This document shows positions 1-9,058 of a stretch of 64,000 bases of DNA, piece after piece. A program made the translations under genes and the position numbers. The DNA lies in NCBI RefSeq assembly GCF_014648595.1, contig NZ_BMRK01000017.1, positions 18,038 through 82,037 of the forward strand, in the 5' to 3' direction. Positions within the stretch are counted from its first letter, which is position 1. Each line of letters begins with the position of its first letter. This stretch comes from Nocardioides luteus. GTDB lineage: Bacteria; Actinomycetota; Actinomycetes; Propionibacteriales; Nocardioidaceae. The notes under the pieces are model-generated. The model saw nothing but the letters and a program-made list of their open reading frames with translations, was not told the origin of the DNA and did not search any database.

Positions 1-52
1 ACACGGAACCCTACAGGCTGGGACGGATAACGGGGAAACCGACTGGCGCTTA

Positions 53-58
53 TACGCT
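53..58 (+). promoter_or_regulatory. -10 box of leaderless argS
   Basis: A TACGCT hexamer (inside TATACGCT) ends 7 bases before the GTG of argS, so the transcript would start at or beside the start codon. No Shine-Dalgarno sequence is seen. The -35 region is weak. The same arrangement recurs at many genes here. Confidence 0.5.
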
Positions 59-65
59 GGTACCC

Positions 66-1730
66 GTGACTCCTGAGCAGCTTTCCACCGCGGTCGTCGA
101 TGTCCTCACCGCACTCGTCGATGAGGGTGCGGTCACCCTTCCCGACGGCGTGCCGAGCACTGTCACGGTGGAGCGACCCCGACAGAAGGGGCACGGCGAC
201 TACGCCACCAACGTGGCGCTGCAGCTGGCCAAGAAGGCGGGGATGAACCCCCGTCAGCTCGGGGAGCAGGTCGCCGAGAAGCTGAAGGCCGTCGACGGGA
301 TCGCCGACGTCGAGATCGCCGGGCCGGGGTTCTTGAACATCTCTGTGGAGGCCGGTGCGCAGGGCAAGCTGGCGGGCGAGATCGTCGCCGCGGGCGCGTC
401 CTACGGCAACAACGACGCATTCGCCGGTCAGAACATCAACCTGGAGTTCGTCTCCGCCAACCCGACCGGCCCGCTCCACCTCGGTGGTGTCCGCTGGGCC
501 GCGGTCGGCGACGCCCTGGGCCGGGTCCTGCAAGCCTCTGGCGCCGAGGTCACCCGGGAGTACTACTTCAACGACCACGGCGGCCAGATCGACCGGTTCG
601 CCCGGTCGCTGCTCGCCTGGGCGCAGGGCCAGCCGGTCCCGGAGGACGGCTACGGCGGTGCGTACATCGAGGAGATCGCCAAGCAGGTGCTCGCCAAGGA
701 GCCGAACGCGCTCGAGAGCGACGACCCGCAAGAGGTCTTCCGATCGATCGGCGTGGAGCTGATGTTCGCCGAGATCAAGCAGAGCCTGCACGACTTCAAC
801 GTCGACTTCGACGTCTACTTCCACGAGGACAACCTCCACAAGTCCGGTGCGGTCGACCGCGCGATCGAGAAGCTGCGCGAGCTCGGCAACGTTTACGAGA
901 AGGACGGCGCGATCTGGCTGGCCACCGAGAAGTTCGGTGACGACAAGGACCGCGTGGTCATCAAGGCCGACGGCAACGGCGCCTACTTCTCCGGCGACCT
1001 CGCCTACTACCTCGACAAGCGCGAGCGCGGCTTCGACCGCTGCTTCATCATGCTCGGCGCCGACCACCACGGCTACGTCGGCCGGATGATGGCGATGTGC
1101 GCCGCCTTCGGCGACACGCCCCACCAGAACCTCGAGATCCTGATCGGCCAGATGGTCAACCTCCTCAAGGACGGCCAGCCGATGCGGATGTCGAAGCGCG
1201 CCGGCACCGTGGTCACCATCGACGACATCGTCGAGGCGATCGGCGTCGACGCCGCTCGCTACGCGCTGGCCCGCTACTCCAGCGACTCCAACATCGACAT
1301 CGACCTCGACCTGTGGGCCAAGGCCGACAGCGCCAACCCGGTCTACTACGTGCAGTACGTCCACGCGCGCACCTGCCGGATGATGGCCAACGCCGCCGAC
1401 CACGGCATGGCGCTCGACCTCGACACCTTCGAGCCCGAGCTGCTCACCCACGAGCGCGAGGGCGAGCTGCTGCGCGCCCTGGCCGAGCTGCCGCGGGTGG
1501 TCGCGACCGCCGCCGAGCTGCGCGAGCCCCACCGGGTCGCGCGCTACCTCGAGGAGACCGCGGGCATCTTCCACCGCTGGTACGACGACGAGGACTGCCG
1601 GATGCTGCCCAAGGGCGACGAGCCGGTGGCGCCGGTCAACCTGGCCCGCCTGGCCCTCGTCTCCGCCGCCCGCACCGTCTTCGCCAACGGCCTCGGCCTG
1701 CTCGGCGTCTCCGCCCCGGAGCGGATGTGA
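66..1730 (+). CDS. argS: Arginyl-tRNA synthetase
   Basis: Class I aminoacyl-tRNA synthetase that charges tRNA-Arg in the cytoplasm. The 554 residues match the family length. An N-terminal Arg-tRNA-synthetase additional domain (about 1-90) is followed by the catalytic Rossmann fold with a HIGH-type signature, HLGG, at 138-141, a KMSKS-type loop written MRMSKRAGT near residue 380, and a C-terminal DALR anticodon-binding domain starting near [10 protein letters not shown]. The start is a GTG with no ribosome binding site, and the -10 box just upstream suggests a leaderless mRNA. Its last bases overlap the GTG of lysA (GTGA), so the two are translationally coupled, an arrangement common in actinobacteria. 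Confidence 0.97.
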   Translation: MTPEQLSTAVVDVLTALVDEGAVTLPDGVPSTVTVERPRQKGHGDYATNVALQLAKKAGMNPRQLGEQVAEKLKAVDGIADVEIAGPGFLNISVEAGAQGKLAGEIVAAGASYGNNDAFAGQNINLEFVSANPTGPLHLGGVRWAAVGDALGRVLQASGAEVTREYYFNDHGGQIDRFARSLLAWAQGQPVPEDGYGGAYIEEIAKQVLAKEPNALESDDPQEVFRSIGVELMFAEIKQSLHDFNVDFDVYFHEDNLHKSGAVDRAIEKLRELGNVYEKDGAIWLATEKFGDDKDRVVIKADGNGAYFSGDLAYYLDKRERGFDRCFIMLGADHHGYVGRMMAMCAAFGDTPHQNLEILIGQMVNLLKDGQPMRMSKRAGTVVTIDDIVEAIGVDAARYALARYSSDSNIDIDLDLWAKADSANPVYYVQYVHARTCRMMANAADHGMALDLDTFEPELLTHEREGELLRALAELPRVVATAAELREPHRVARYLEETAGIFHRWYDDEDCRMLPKGDEPVAPVNLARLALVSAARTVFANGLGLLGVSAPERM

Positions 1731-3112
1731 GCGGGCACGCGTCGCCGGGCTCCTTCACCGGCACCTCGCCGGTGTGGCTGAAGACCCCGGACGACGTCAA
1801 CGCCCTCGTCCCCGAGCTGTGGTCGGCGACGGCCGAGAAGACCGACGGTGTCCTCACCGTCGGCGGTGTCGCGGTGCCCGACCTGGTCGCGAACGTCAAC
1901 ACCCCGGCGTACGTCCTGGACGAGGCGGACTTCCGCGAGCGCGCCCGCGCGTTCCGTGACGCCTTCACCGGCTACGACGTCTACTACGCCGGCAAGGCGT
2001 TCCTGTGCACCGAGGTCGCGCGCTGGGTGCAGCAGGAGGGGCTCAGCCTCGACGTCTGCTCTGACGGTGAGCTCTCGGTCGCGCTGCGGGCCGAGGTGGA
2101 CCCGGCGAGGATCGGCTACCACGGCAACAACAAGACCCCGATGGAGCTGCGCCGGGCGATCGCGCTCGGCGTCGGCCGGATCATCATCGACTCCTTCGAC
2201 GAGGTCGAGCGGATCGCCTCGATCGCGGCCGAGACCGGCATGACCGCGCGCGTGATGGTGCGCGTGACCGCCGGCGTCGAGGCCCACACCCACGAATACA
2301 TCGCCACCGCCCACGAGGACCAGAAGTTCGGCTTCTCGATCTCCTCGGGCGACGCCTTCGAGGCCGTACGCCGCCTGCTGGCCGCCCCGAACGTCGACCT
2401 GCGCGGGCTCCACTCCCACATCGGCTCCCAGATCTTCGACTCCTCGGGCTTCGAGGTCGCCGCGCGACGGGTGCTGGCGCTGCAGGCGCGGATTCGCGAC
2501 GAGCTCTCCACCGAGCTGCCCGAGCTCGACCTCGGTGGCGGCTTCGGCATCGCCTACACCACCCAGGACGACCCCTCGACGCCCAAGGCGCTGGCCGAGG
2601 AGCTCACCGCGATCGTCGAGCACGAGTGCCGCGGCTTCGGCCTGGCGGTGCCGCACCTCTCGATCGAGCCCGGGCGCGCGATCGTCGGTCCGTCGATGTG
2701 CACCGTCTACACCGTCGGCACGGTCAAGGAGGTCGCCCTCGACGGCGGCGTCTCCCGCACCTACGTCAGCGTCGACGGCGGGATGAGCGACAACATCCGC
2801 ACCGCCCTCTACGACGCCGACTACTCCGCCACCCTCGCCGGCCGCACCTCGTCCGCCGGGCCGGTGCTCGGCCGCGTGGTCGGCAAGCACTGCGAGGCCG
2901 GCGACATCGTGGTCAAGCACGAGTTCCTGCCCGGTGACATCGCCCCCGGCGACCTCATCGCGGTCCCCGGCACCGGTGCCTACGGCCGCTCGATGGCCTC
3001 CAACTACAACCACGCGCTGCGGCCGCCGGTCGTGGCGGTGCGCGACGGTGAGTCGCGGGTGCTGGTGCGCCGCGAGACCGAGGCGGACCTGTTCGCGACG
3101 GATCTGGGCTGA
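1727..3112 (+). CDS. lysA: Diaminopimelate decarboxylase
   Basis: PLP-dependent fold-III decarboxylase that turns meso-diaminopimelate into L-lysine, the last step of lysine synthesis. The protein has 461 residues if translation starts at the GTG overlapping the argS stop; the reading frame is open further upstream but only inside argS. The PLP lysine is K90 in YYAGKAF. The alanine-racemase-like barrel holds a GFGIAY glycine loop and HSHIGSQ, and the C-terminal sheet domain has the CEAGD and PGTGAY motifs typical of LysA. It is coupled to argS and followed by convergent genes, so the unit ends here. Confidence 0.96.
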   Translation: MSGHASPGSFTGTSPVWLKTPDDVNALVPELWSATAEKTDGVLTVGGVAVPDLVANVNTPAYVLDEADFRERARAFRDAFTGYDVYYAGKAFLCTEVARWVQQEGLSLDVCSDGELSVALRAEVDPARIGYHGNNKTPMELRRAIALGVGRIIIDSFDEVERIASIAAETGMTARVMVRVTAGVEAHTHEYIATAHEDQKFGFSISSGDAFEAVRRLLAAPNVDLRGLHSHIGSQIFDSSGFEVAARRVLALQARIRDELSTELPELDLGGGFGIAYTTQDDPSTPKALAEELTAIVEHECRGFGLAVPHLSIEPGRAIVGPSMCTVYTVGTVKEVALDGGVSRTYVSVDGGMSDNIRTALYDADYSATLAGRTSSAGPVLGRVVGKHCEAGDIVVKHEFLPGDIAPGDLIAVPGTGAYGRSMASNYNHALRPPVVAVRDGESRVLVRRETEADLFATDLG

Positions 3113-3129
3113 CCTGTCTGGGCTGAGGC

Positions 3130-3711
3130 TCAGCCGGAGCGCAGCGCCCGCAGCACCGCTCGCCCGCGCGGCGAGAGCCGGTAGCCGACGGGCAGCGACT
3201 CGGTGAGCCCGAGCTCCTTGAGACGCCGGACGTCGGCCTTGAACGGCTTCTTCTCCCGGCCGATCGAGGCGGCGATGGTCTCGGCCAGCTCACCGGGCCG
3301 GGCCTCGATGAGCTCCAGGTGCTCTCGCGTCCACGGCCCGCGGCGGCTGCGCCGGTCCATGTCTGCCAGCTTCGCGAGCAGGGCGGCGGTCTCGGTCTTC
3401 CCCGGCCGCTTCGTACGCAGCGCGACCCGCTCGTCCTCGCCGGCGTAGCGCATCTCGACGCGGTAGACCTCCCCGTCCTTGCGGGCCAGGAACGCGAGCA
3501 GGCGCTCCAAGGTCGTGCCGGCGCGCCGGGCGTCGTCCTCGGTGAGCGCCTCGGTCGAGACCGGGGTGACCGAGACGAACTCGACCACGCCGACCCGGGT
3601 GCGCTGGCGGCCGCCGGCCACGTGCATCGGTCGCCTCCAGCGGCGGAAGGCGAGATCGACCTCGCCGGTGCGGATCCGCTCGAGGTCGGCGTTGGAGAAC
3701 AGCACCCCCAC
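3130..3711 (-). CDS. ASCH-domain protein (putative)
   Basis: The N-terminal half (about 1-60) resembles the ASCH fold: LFSNADLERIRTGEVDLAFR, then RRWRRP and a strand-rich stretch ending GVVEFVSVTPV. ASCH domains are thought to bind RNA or nucleotides. The C-terminal half is basic and helical, with a winged-helix look at the end (LKELGLTESLPVGYRLSPRG). The start is uncertain. I chose a GTG giving 193 residues because the family similarity begins there; an ATG at 3819 would add 36 residues but would overlap the start of the divergent neighbour. The function is not known. The gene converges on lysA with a 17-base gap. Confidence 0.6.
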   Translation of the reverse strand: MGVLFSNADLERIRTGEVDLAFRRWRRPMHVAGGRQRTRVGVVEFVSVTPVSTEALTEDDARRAGTTLERLLAFLARKDGEVYRVEMRYAGEDERVALRTKRPGKTETAALLAKLADMDRRSRRGPWTREHLELIEARPGELAETIAASIGREKKPFKADVRRLKELGLTESLPVGYRLSPRGRAVLRALRSG

Positions 3712-3760
3712 ATCAAACCGCGCGGAGCGGGTCGGCGGCGAGGGATCGACACGCGACGTA

Positions 3761-3775
3761 CGAAATCGCGTTTCG
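3761..3775. promoter_or_regulatory. Small inverted repeat between divergent genes
   Basis: CGAAA and TTTCG are arranged as an inverted repeat around five bases, in the only AT-richer part of the spacer between the ASCH-type gene and the divergent gene starting at 3809. It may be an operator for either gene; nothing else supports it. Confidence 0.25.
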
Positions 3776-3808
3776 CCTTCCCGAAATTCTGTGGAGGGTG
3801 AGCCTACG

Positions 3809-4480
3809 ATGGGGCCCATGCCGAGGGGGGTCTACTCAGAAGGGCCGCTGGCGGCGCCTCCGCAGGCGCCGCGGGTCTCGGTCGCCCGCCTGACGAAGGA
3901 GCGGCGCGAGAGCGTCACCCGAGCCGCCCAGACCTTCGGCTGGCACGTGGAGAGCGGCAAGCCCGCGGCCCAGCGTCCGGTGCGGTGGGAGGTGCTGGGA
4001 CCCGACGTACGCGCCGAGCGGTGCGACCTCGTCGTCGACGGCACCTGCGACGGCATCCTGGTGGAGTACTGGCACGGCAAGGCCTCCTTGGGCAAGGGGC
4101 CCTGGCGGCAGGCCCGCTGGGTGGTGGTGCGGGTGCCCGCCCACCTGCCGAAGACGGCCGCGATGATCGGGCTCTCACCGGGCTCGGGCCACACCGGCAC
4201 CGGCAGGGTCTCGACGCCGGTCTTCTTCCCGCCCGAGTTCCGCGCCAAGACCAACGTGACCACCCCCGACGGTGCCGTCATCGCCGCCGACGCGGAGCAC
4301 GCGCGAGCGCTCTCGCGCTTCGCCAGCCACGTCGTCGACGAGCGGCTGTGGGTGGTGGCGCGCAATGACGCCATCACCGTCACCTCCGACGTCGAGCCGG
4401 ACGCGGAGGAGCTGCTGCGCCGGGTGCGCTTGGCCCGCGACGTCGCGGCCGTGCTGCGGCCGATCCCCGAGCTCGCCTGA
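3809..4480 (+). CDS. Conserved protein of unknown function
   Basis: I do not recognise this 223-residue protein. It has no signal peptide or membrane segment. The N-terminal part is basic, with a helical stretch (RLTKERRESVTRAAQTFGW), followed by strand-rich sequence with DLVVDGTCDGILVEYWHGK and a C-terminal acidic helix. A GGAGGG sequence lies 11 bases before the chosen ATG; a second in-frame ATG three codons later is possible but is farther from that site. It is divergent from the ASCH-type gene and is followed by a separate operator-controlled oxidoreductase, so it is probably monocistronic. Confidence 0.7.
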   Translation: MGPMPRGVYSEGPLAAPPQAPRVSVARLTKERRESVTRAAQTFGWHVESGKPAAQRPVRWEVLGPDVRAERCDLVVDGTCDGILVEYWHGKASLGKGPWRQARWVVVRVPAHLPKTAAMIGLSPGSGHTGTGRVSTPVFFPPEFRAKTNVTTPDGAVIAADAEHARALSRFASHVVDERLWVVARNDAITVTSDVEPDAEELLRRVRLARDVAAVLRPIPELA

Positions 4481-4494
4481 ATCTTCGAAAGACC

Positions 4495-4511
4495 TTGACC
4501 TCAAGTGAGGT
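4495..4511 (+). promoter_or_regulatory. MerR/SoxR-like operator-promoter
   Basis: A TTGACC -35-like element runs into a perfect inverted repeat, ACCTCA-AG-TGAGGT. A -35 box merged with a CCTCAA-type dyad is typical of promoters controlled by MerR-family activators such as SoxR. It lies about 20 bases before the ATG of the quinone-oxidoreductase-like gene. No merR-type gene is present nearby. Confidence 0.5.
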
Positions 4512-4531
4512 TGAGCAGATTGACTCGAGTC

Positions 4532-5479
4532 ATGAGAGCGATCAGACAGCACGAGTTCGGCGGCCCGCAGGTCCTGCGCCTGGAGGAGGTCCCCGACCCG
4601 ACCCCCGGCCCGGGCCAGGTACGCATCAGGGTCGAGGCCGCCGGCATCCACCGCCTCGACACCTCGATCAGAGCGGCCGACCTGCCGCCGACGATGCCCC
4701 GGCCCGAGCTCCCGATGACTCCCGGCCGCGAGGTCGCGGGGGTCGTGGACGAGGTCGGCGACGGCGTCGACAGGACCTGGCGAGGCGCCGCGGTCGTCGC
4801 TCACCTGGGCCCGGGCAGCAGCGGCGGCTACGCCGAGCTCGCCGTCGTCGAGGAGGCGAAGCTCTACCGACGTCCCGACGGGCTGGAGTCGGCCGATGCC
4901 GTGGCCGCGATCGGCACCGGCCGCACCTCGGCCGCAGTGCTCGAGGCAGCCGAGATCACGCCCGACGACGTCGTGGTGGTCACCTCCGCCGCCGGCGGCA
5001 TGGGGGCGATCCTCCTGCAGGGCATCCGCAACGCGGGCGCACGCGCGATCGGTCTCGCCGGCTCCCCGGCGAAGCTCGAGATCGCCCGCCGCTTCGGCGC
5101 GCAGACGGCGATCGACTACCGCCGCGACGGATGGCTGCAGGCCCTGCGTGAGCAGGAGCCGCGCATCACCGTCCTGCTCGACGGAGTCGGGGGAGACGTA
5201 CCCAGGCAGGTCCACGGGCTCCTCGAGCCCGATGGCCGGATGGTGAGGTTCTCCGGTGACCAGGACGGCTACGAGGGCGCCGCGAAGATCGTCGACATCC
5301 TCGGCCCCTTCGTCCAGGGCCGGATCAAGGAGTTCGAGCAGGCCGCGCTCGCTGCTGCCGCGGACGGCACCCGCACGCCCTACGTCGGCTCCAGGTTCCC
5401 GCTCGAACGCGCCGCCGAGGCCCATGCCGCCCTGGAGAACCGCGAGACCACCGGGAAGGTCGTCCTGGTGGCCGGCTGA
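4532..5479 (+). CDS. Zinc-independent MDR oxidoreductase (quinone reductase-like)
   Basis: Medium-chain dehydrogenase/reductase of 315 residues, NADPH-dependent and quinone-oxidoreductase-like. It opens with MRAIRQHEFGGPQVLRLEEV, the usual start of this family, followed by a GroES-like domain. The nucleotide-binding fold carries SAAGGMGAILLQ near residue 155 and RRFGAQTAIDY, which marks the NADPH pocket. The catalytic-zinc and structural-zinc cysteines of alcohol dehydrogenases are absent. The ATG was chosen over an in-frame GTG nine codons upstream because that GTG lies inside the MerR-like operator. Such genes are often switched on by redox or electrophile-sensing MerR regulators, which agrees with the upstream dyad. 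Substrate unknown. Confidence 0.85.
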   Translation: MRAIRQHEFGGPQVLRLEEVPDPTPGPGQVRIRVEAAGIHRLDTSIRAADLPPTMPRPELPMTPGREVAGVVDEVGDGVDRTWRGAAVVAHLGPGSSGGYAELAVVEEAKLYRRPDGLESADAVAAIGTGRTSAAVLEAAEITPDDVVVVTSAAGGMGAILLQGIRNAGARAIGLAGSPAKLEIARRFGAQTAIDYRRDGWLQALREQEPRITVLLDGVGGDVPRQVHGLLEPDGRMVRFSGDQDGYEGAAKIVDILGPFVQGRIKEFEQAALAAAADGTRTPYVGSRFPLERAAEAHAALENRETTGKVVLVAG

Positions 5480-5526
5480 GGTGTCCGCGCCTAGAGCGGA
5501 AGTCGGAGCCGAGAGCCTGTCCCGGA

Positions 5527-5532
5527 TACCCT
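5527..5532 (+). promoter_or_regulatory. -10 box of leaderless hom
   Basis: TACCCT ends 6 bases before the GTG of hom and no ribosome binding site is present, so the threonine operon probably begins as a leaderless transcript. Confidence 0.45.
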
Positions 5533-5538
5533 GGGCGC

Positions 5539-6852
5539 GTGAGCAGCAACAAGACGACCGCGCACGCCGTCGAACCCCTGGGCGTCGCCGTCCTCGGGTG
5601 CGGTGTGGTGGGGTCCCAGGTGGTCCGGCTCCTGCTCGAGGGCGACGCTGATCTCGCTGCCAGAGTGGGCGCGCCTCTGGAGATCAGGGGCGTGGCCGTA
5701 CGCCGCCTCGACGCCCCGCGCGACGTCGAGGTGCCCGCCGAGCTGCTCACCACGGACGCCCACGACCTCGTCGCCCGCGACGACGTCGACCTCGTCGTCG
5801 AGGTGATCGGCGGCATCGAGCCGGCGCGGGGCCTCATCCTCGAGGCGCTCGAGAACGGCGCGAGCGTCGTCACCGCCAACAAGGCGCTGCTGGCCGAGGA
5901 CGGCCCGACGCTCTACGAGGCCGCCGAGAAGGCCGGCACCGACCTCTACTACGAGGCCGCCGTCGCCGGCGCCATCCCGATCCTCCGCCCGCTGCGCGAC
6001 AGCCTGGTCGGTGACCACGTCACCAAGGTGATGGGCATCGTCAACGGCACCACCAACTACATCCTCGACAAGATGGACACCTACGGCGCCGGCTTCGAGG
6101 AGGCGCTCGCCGAGGCCCAGGAGCTGGGCTACGCCGAGGCCGACCCCACCGCCGACGTCGAGGGCTTCGACGCCGCTGCCAAGGCCGCTATCCTGGCGAG
6201 CCTCGCGTTCCACACCCGGGTCACCGCCAGCGACGTCTACCGCGAGGGCATCACCGAGGTGACCGCCGGCGACGTCGCCTCCGCCAAGGCGATGGGCAGC
6301 GTCGTGAAGCTGCTCGCGATCGCCGAGCTCGACGGCGACGACGTCTCCGCCCGCGTCCACCCGGTGATGATCCCGCGCACCCACGCGCTGGCGACCGTGC
6401 GGGGCGCCTACAACGCCGTCTTCGTCGAGTCCGCCTCCGCGGGCGACCTGATGTTCTACGGCCAGGGCGCCGGCGGCGAGCCGACCGCCAGCGCAGTCCT
6501 GGGTGACCTGGTCACCGTCGCCCGCGCCAAGGTCCTCAACACCCGAGGCTTCGGCGAGTCCGCCTACGCCGCCCGCGCGGTGCGCCCGATGGGCGACACC
6601 GTCACCCGCTACCACGTCAGCCTCGACGTGGCCGACAAGGCCGGCGTGCTCGCCGCCGTCGCGACCGCCTTCTCCGAGCACGGCGTCTCGATCAAGGCCG
6701 TACGTCAAGAAGGCAGGGGAGAGGACGCGCAGCTCGTCGTCGTCTCCCACGAGGCCCCCGATGCCGCGCTCGCGGCGACCGTGCAGCACCTGCGCGAGAT
6801 GGAGTACGTCCGCGACGTCGCCTCGGTGATGCGCGTAGAAGGAGCAGTCTGA
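5539..6852 (+). CDS. hom: Homoserine dehydrogenase
   Basis: NAD(P)H-dependent reduction of aspartate semialdehyde to homoserine, the branch point to threonine and methionine. The 437 residues comprise an N-terminal Rossmann fold (GVAVLGCGVVGSQV, about 14-28), the catalytic domain with NGTTNYIL and EAQELGYAEADPTADVEG, and a C-terminal ACT domain from about residue 355 (DKAGVLAAVATAFSEHGVSI) that usually senses threonine. It starts the hom-thrC-thrB operon at a GTG without a Shine-Dalgarno sequence. Its TGA shares one base with the ATG of thrC, which indicates coupling. Confidence 0.97.
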   Translation: MSSNKTTAHAVEPLGVAVLGCGVVGSQVVRLLLEGDADLAARVGAPLEIRGVAVRRLDAPRDVEVPAELLTTDAHDLVARDDVDLVVEVIGGIEPARGLILEALENGASVVTANKALLAEDGPTLYEAAEKAGTDLYYEAAVAGAIPILRPLRDSLVGDHVTKVMGIVNGTTNYILDKMDTYGAGFEEALAEAQELGYAEADPTADVEGFDAAAKAAILASLAFHTRVTASDVYREGITEVTAGDVASAKAMGSVVKLLAIAELDGDDVSARVHPVMIPRTHALATVRGAYNAVFVESASAGDLMFYGQGAGGEPTASAVLGDLVTVARAKVLNTRGFGESAYAARAVRPMGDTVTRYHVSLDVADKAGVLAAVATAFSEHGVSIKAVRQEGRGEDAQLVVVSHEAPDAALAATVQHLREMEYVRDVASVMRVEGAV

Positions 6853-7937
6853 TGTCTGATGCGAAGACCCCCGTCACCAGTCAGTGGCGTGGCGTGATCG
6901 AGGAGTACCGCACCCTTCTCGACATCCCCCAGGACACTCCGGCGGTCACGCTCGGCGAGGGTGGCACCCCGCTGGTCCACTCCGAGTGGCTCTCCGCGGC
7001 CACCAAGGGCGAGGTGTGGCTGAAGGTCGAGGGCCAGAACCCGACCGGCTCGTTCAAGGACCGCGGCATGACCGCGGCCCTCTCCGTCGCCGTCCACGAG
7101 GGCGCCAAGGCGGTCGTCTGCGCCTCGACCGGCAACACCAGCGCCTCGATGGCCGCCTACGCCGCCAAGGCCGGGATCACCCCGGTCGTGCTCGTCCCCA
7201 ACGGCAAGATCAGCGCGGCCAAGATGGCCCAGGCGATCATCCAGGGCGCCGAGGTGGTCAAGGTACGCGGCAACTTCGACGACTGCCTGAAGCTCTCCCG
7301 CGCGCTCGCCGACAACTACCCGGTCGCGCTGGTCAACTCGGTCAACCCGGTCCGTCTCGAGGGCCAGAAGACGGCCGCCTTCGAGGTCGTCGACCGCCTC
7401 GGCGACGCCCCCGACTACCACCTGATGCCCATCGGCAACGCCGGCAACCTGTCGGCCTACTGGCTCGGCTACGAGCAGTACGCAGCGGCCGGCCACGCCA
7501 CCAAGACCCCGGTCATGCGCGCCTTCCAGGCGGAGGGCGCGGCGCCGCTCGTCCTCGGCCACCCGGTCGAGCACCCGGAGACGAAGGCGACCGCGATCCG
7601 CATCGGCAACCCGGCCTCCTGGCACCTCGCCGAGGCCGCGGCCGCCAAGTCCGGCGGCCGGTTCCGGGCGCTCACCGACGAGCAGATCCTCTCCGCTCAG
7701 TCCCAGCTCGCCCGCAACGACGGCGTCTTCGTCGAGCCCGCCTCGGCGGCCGGCGTCGCCGGGCTGCTCTCCGACCTCGAGGCCGGCGACACCTACGCCG
7801 GTGCCACCACCGTCATCACCGTCACCGGTCACGGGCTCAAGGACACCGCCACCGCGCTGGAGTTCTTCGGCGAGATGCCCGAGATCGTGATCGACGCCGA
7901 CCTCGAGGCCGCCGCAGCCGCAGCGGGTCTCGCTTGA
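6852..7937 (+). CDS. thrC: Threonine synthase
   Basis: PLP-dependent conversion of O-phosphohomoserine to threonine in the cytoplasm. The 361-residue protein is the short class found in actinobacteria. The PLP lysine is K69 in NPTGSFKDRG, followed by the STGNTSAS phosphate loop and the GNAGN motif (PIGNAGNLSAYW) that holds the cofactor phosphate. The C-terminal GHGLKDT motif is present. It is the middle gene of the threonine operon and overlaps hom by one base; thrB starts 2 bases after its stop. Confidence 0.97.
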   Translation: MSDAKTPVTSQWRGVIEEYRTLLDIPQDTPAVTLGEGGTPLVHSEWLSAATKGEVWLKVEGQNPTGSFKDRGMTAALSVAVHEGAKAVVCASTGNTSASMAAYAAKAGITPVVLVPNGKISAAKMAQAIIQGAEVVKVRGNFDDCLKLSRALADNYPVALVNSVNPVRLEGQKTAAFEVVDRLGDAPDYHLMPIGNAGNLSAYWLGYEQYAAAGHATKTPVMRAFQAEGAAPLVLGHPVEHPETKATAIRIGNPASWHLAEAAAAKSGGRFRALTDEQILSAQSQLARNDGVFVEPASAAGVAGLLSDLEAGDTYAGATTVITVTGHGLKDTATALEFFGEMPEIVIDADLEAAAAAAGLA

Positions 7938-7939
7938 CG

Positions 7940-8848
7940 ATGACGTTCGTAGAAGGCCCGGTGACCGTCACCGTCCCGGCCACCTCCGCCAACCTCGGCC
8001 CCGGTTACGACTCGCTCGGCCTGGCGCTCGACCTGCGTGACGAGCTGACCGGTGAGGTGCTGACGGCCGCCGGCACTCTGGAGGTCTCCGTCGAGGGGGC
8101 CGGCGAGGGCCGGGTGCCGCTCGACGAGTCCCACCTGGTCGTACGCTCCATGCGGGCCGCCTTCGAGATCATCGGCAAGCAGCCTCCCGGTCTCCGGCTC
8201 CACTGCCGCAACCGCATCCCGCACGCGCGTGGTCTCGGGTCCTCCTCGGCCGCGATCATCGGTGGGCTCGTGCTGGCCCGTGCGCTGGTCGCCGGGGGCG
8301 AGCTGATCCTCGACGACGACACCCTCTTCCAGAAGGCCGCCGAGATCGAGGGTCACCCCGACAACGTCGCCCCGGCGTTCCACGGTGGCTTCACGATCGC
8401 GGGCGAGGACGACGGCTACTTCTCGGTCCGCACCTCCGTCGACCCCCGGATCAGCGTGGTCGTCTTCGTGCCCGCCACCGGAGTCCGCACCAAGACCGCC
8501 CGCGGTCTGCTGCCGGAGACCGTCCCGCACGCCGACGCTGCGGCCGACGCCGCCCGCACCGCGCTCCTGGTCGCCGCGCTGAACGACGCGCCCGAGCACC
8601 TGCACCGTGCCACGCGCGACTTCCTCCATCAGGAATACCGCCGCCCCGCGATGCCGGAGTCCCTCGCCCTGGTCGACGAGCTGCGCGCCGACGGCGTCGC
8701 GGCGATCGTCTCCGGCGCCGGGCCCACGGTGCTGGCGTTCAGCAACGGTGTGGAGTCGGCCGAGACCACCAAGCTGACTGCGCGCTGCCCGGCGGGCTGG
8801 ACCTGCCACCCGCTGAGCATCGACATCGACGGCGTACGCGTCCTCTGA
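7940..8848 (+). CDS. thrB: Homoserine kinase
   Basis: GHMP-family kinase that phosphorylates homoserine with ATP. The 302 residues contain the GHMP signature PHARGLGSSSAAI at 95-106, an N-terminal VPATSANLGPGYDSLG segment, and the C-terminal GHMP motif SGAGPTVLAF. The ATG begins 2 bases after the thrC stop. The frame stays open far upstream, but only as an overlap with thrC. It closes the threonine operon; rho follows after about 210 bases and has its own leader. Confidence 0.96.
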   Translation: MTFVEGPVTVTVPATSANLGPGYDSLGLALDLRDELTGEVLTAAGTLEVSVEGAGEGRVPLDESHLVVRSMRAAFEIIGKQPPGLRLHCRNRIPHARGLGSSSAAIIGGLVLARALVAGGELILDDDTLFQKAAEIEGHPDNVAPAFHGGFTIAGEDDGYFSVRTSVDPRISVVVFVPATGVRTKTARGLLPETVPHADAAADAARTALLVAALNDAPEHLHRATRDFLHQEYRRPAMPESLALVDELRADGVAAIVSGAGPTVLAFSNGVESAETTKLTARCPAGWTCHPLSIDIDGVRVL

Positions 8849-9058
8849 CCGTCGCGCGGACCGATTCCGGCCCGTGCTGTAGCGGGGGTCATGCGTGTTA
8901 GCCTGGATCCACATCCGTCGGGCCGTTCAGGTCTACGGGCGTGACATCCCCCCTTCTTGCCGTGCCACTTCGTTTGGCGCGCACCGGCTCGTCGGGGGTT
9001 CTGACAAACGAGCCGTCGGCGTCGTACGCCGATCGGCGATACGTGGGAAAGGACTCAC
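8849..9058 (+). promoter_or_regulatory. rho leader and promoter region
   Basis: This 210-base spacer holds a possible -10 box, TAGCCT, at 8899-8904, followed by a leader of about 150 bases. Two inverted repeats lie close to the start codon: CGGCTCGT (8985-8992) with ACGAGCCG (9008-9015), and TCGGCG (9016-9021) with CGCCGA (9027-9032). The AAAGGA at about 9048-9053 is the ribosome binding site. Long structured leaders are common for rho, which is often autoregulated by premature termination; that role here is inference. Confidence 0.4.

Noticed and set aside
1-65. tRNA gene upstream of argS
   Set aside because: The sequence does not form a cloverleaf or carry a T-loop; it looks like a promoter region.
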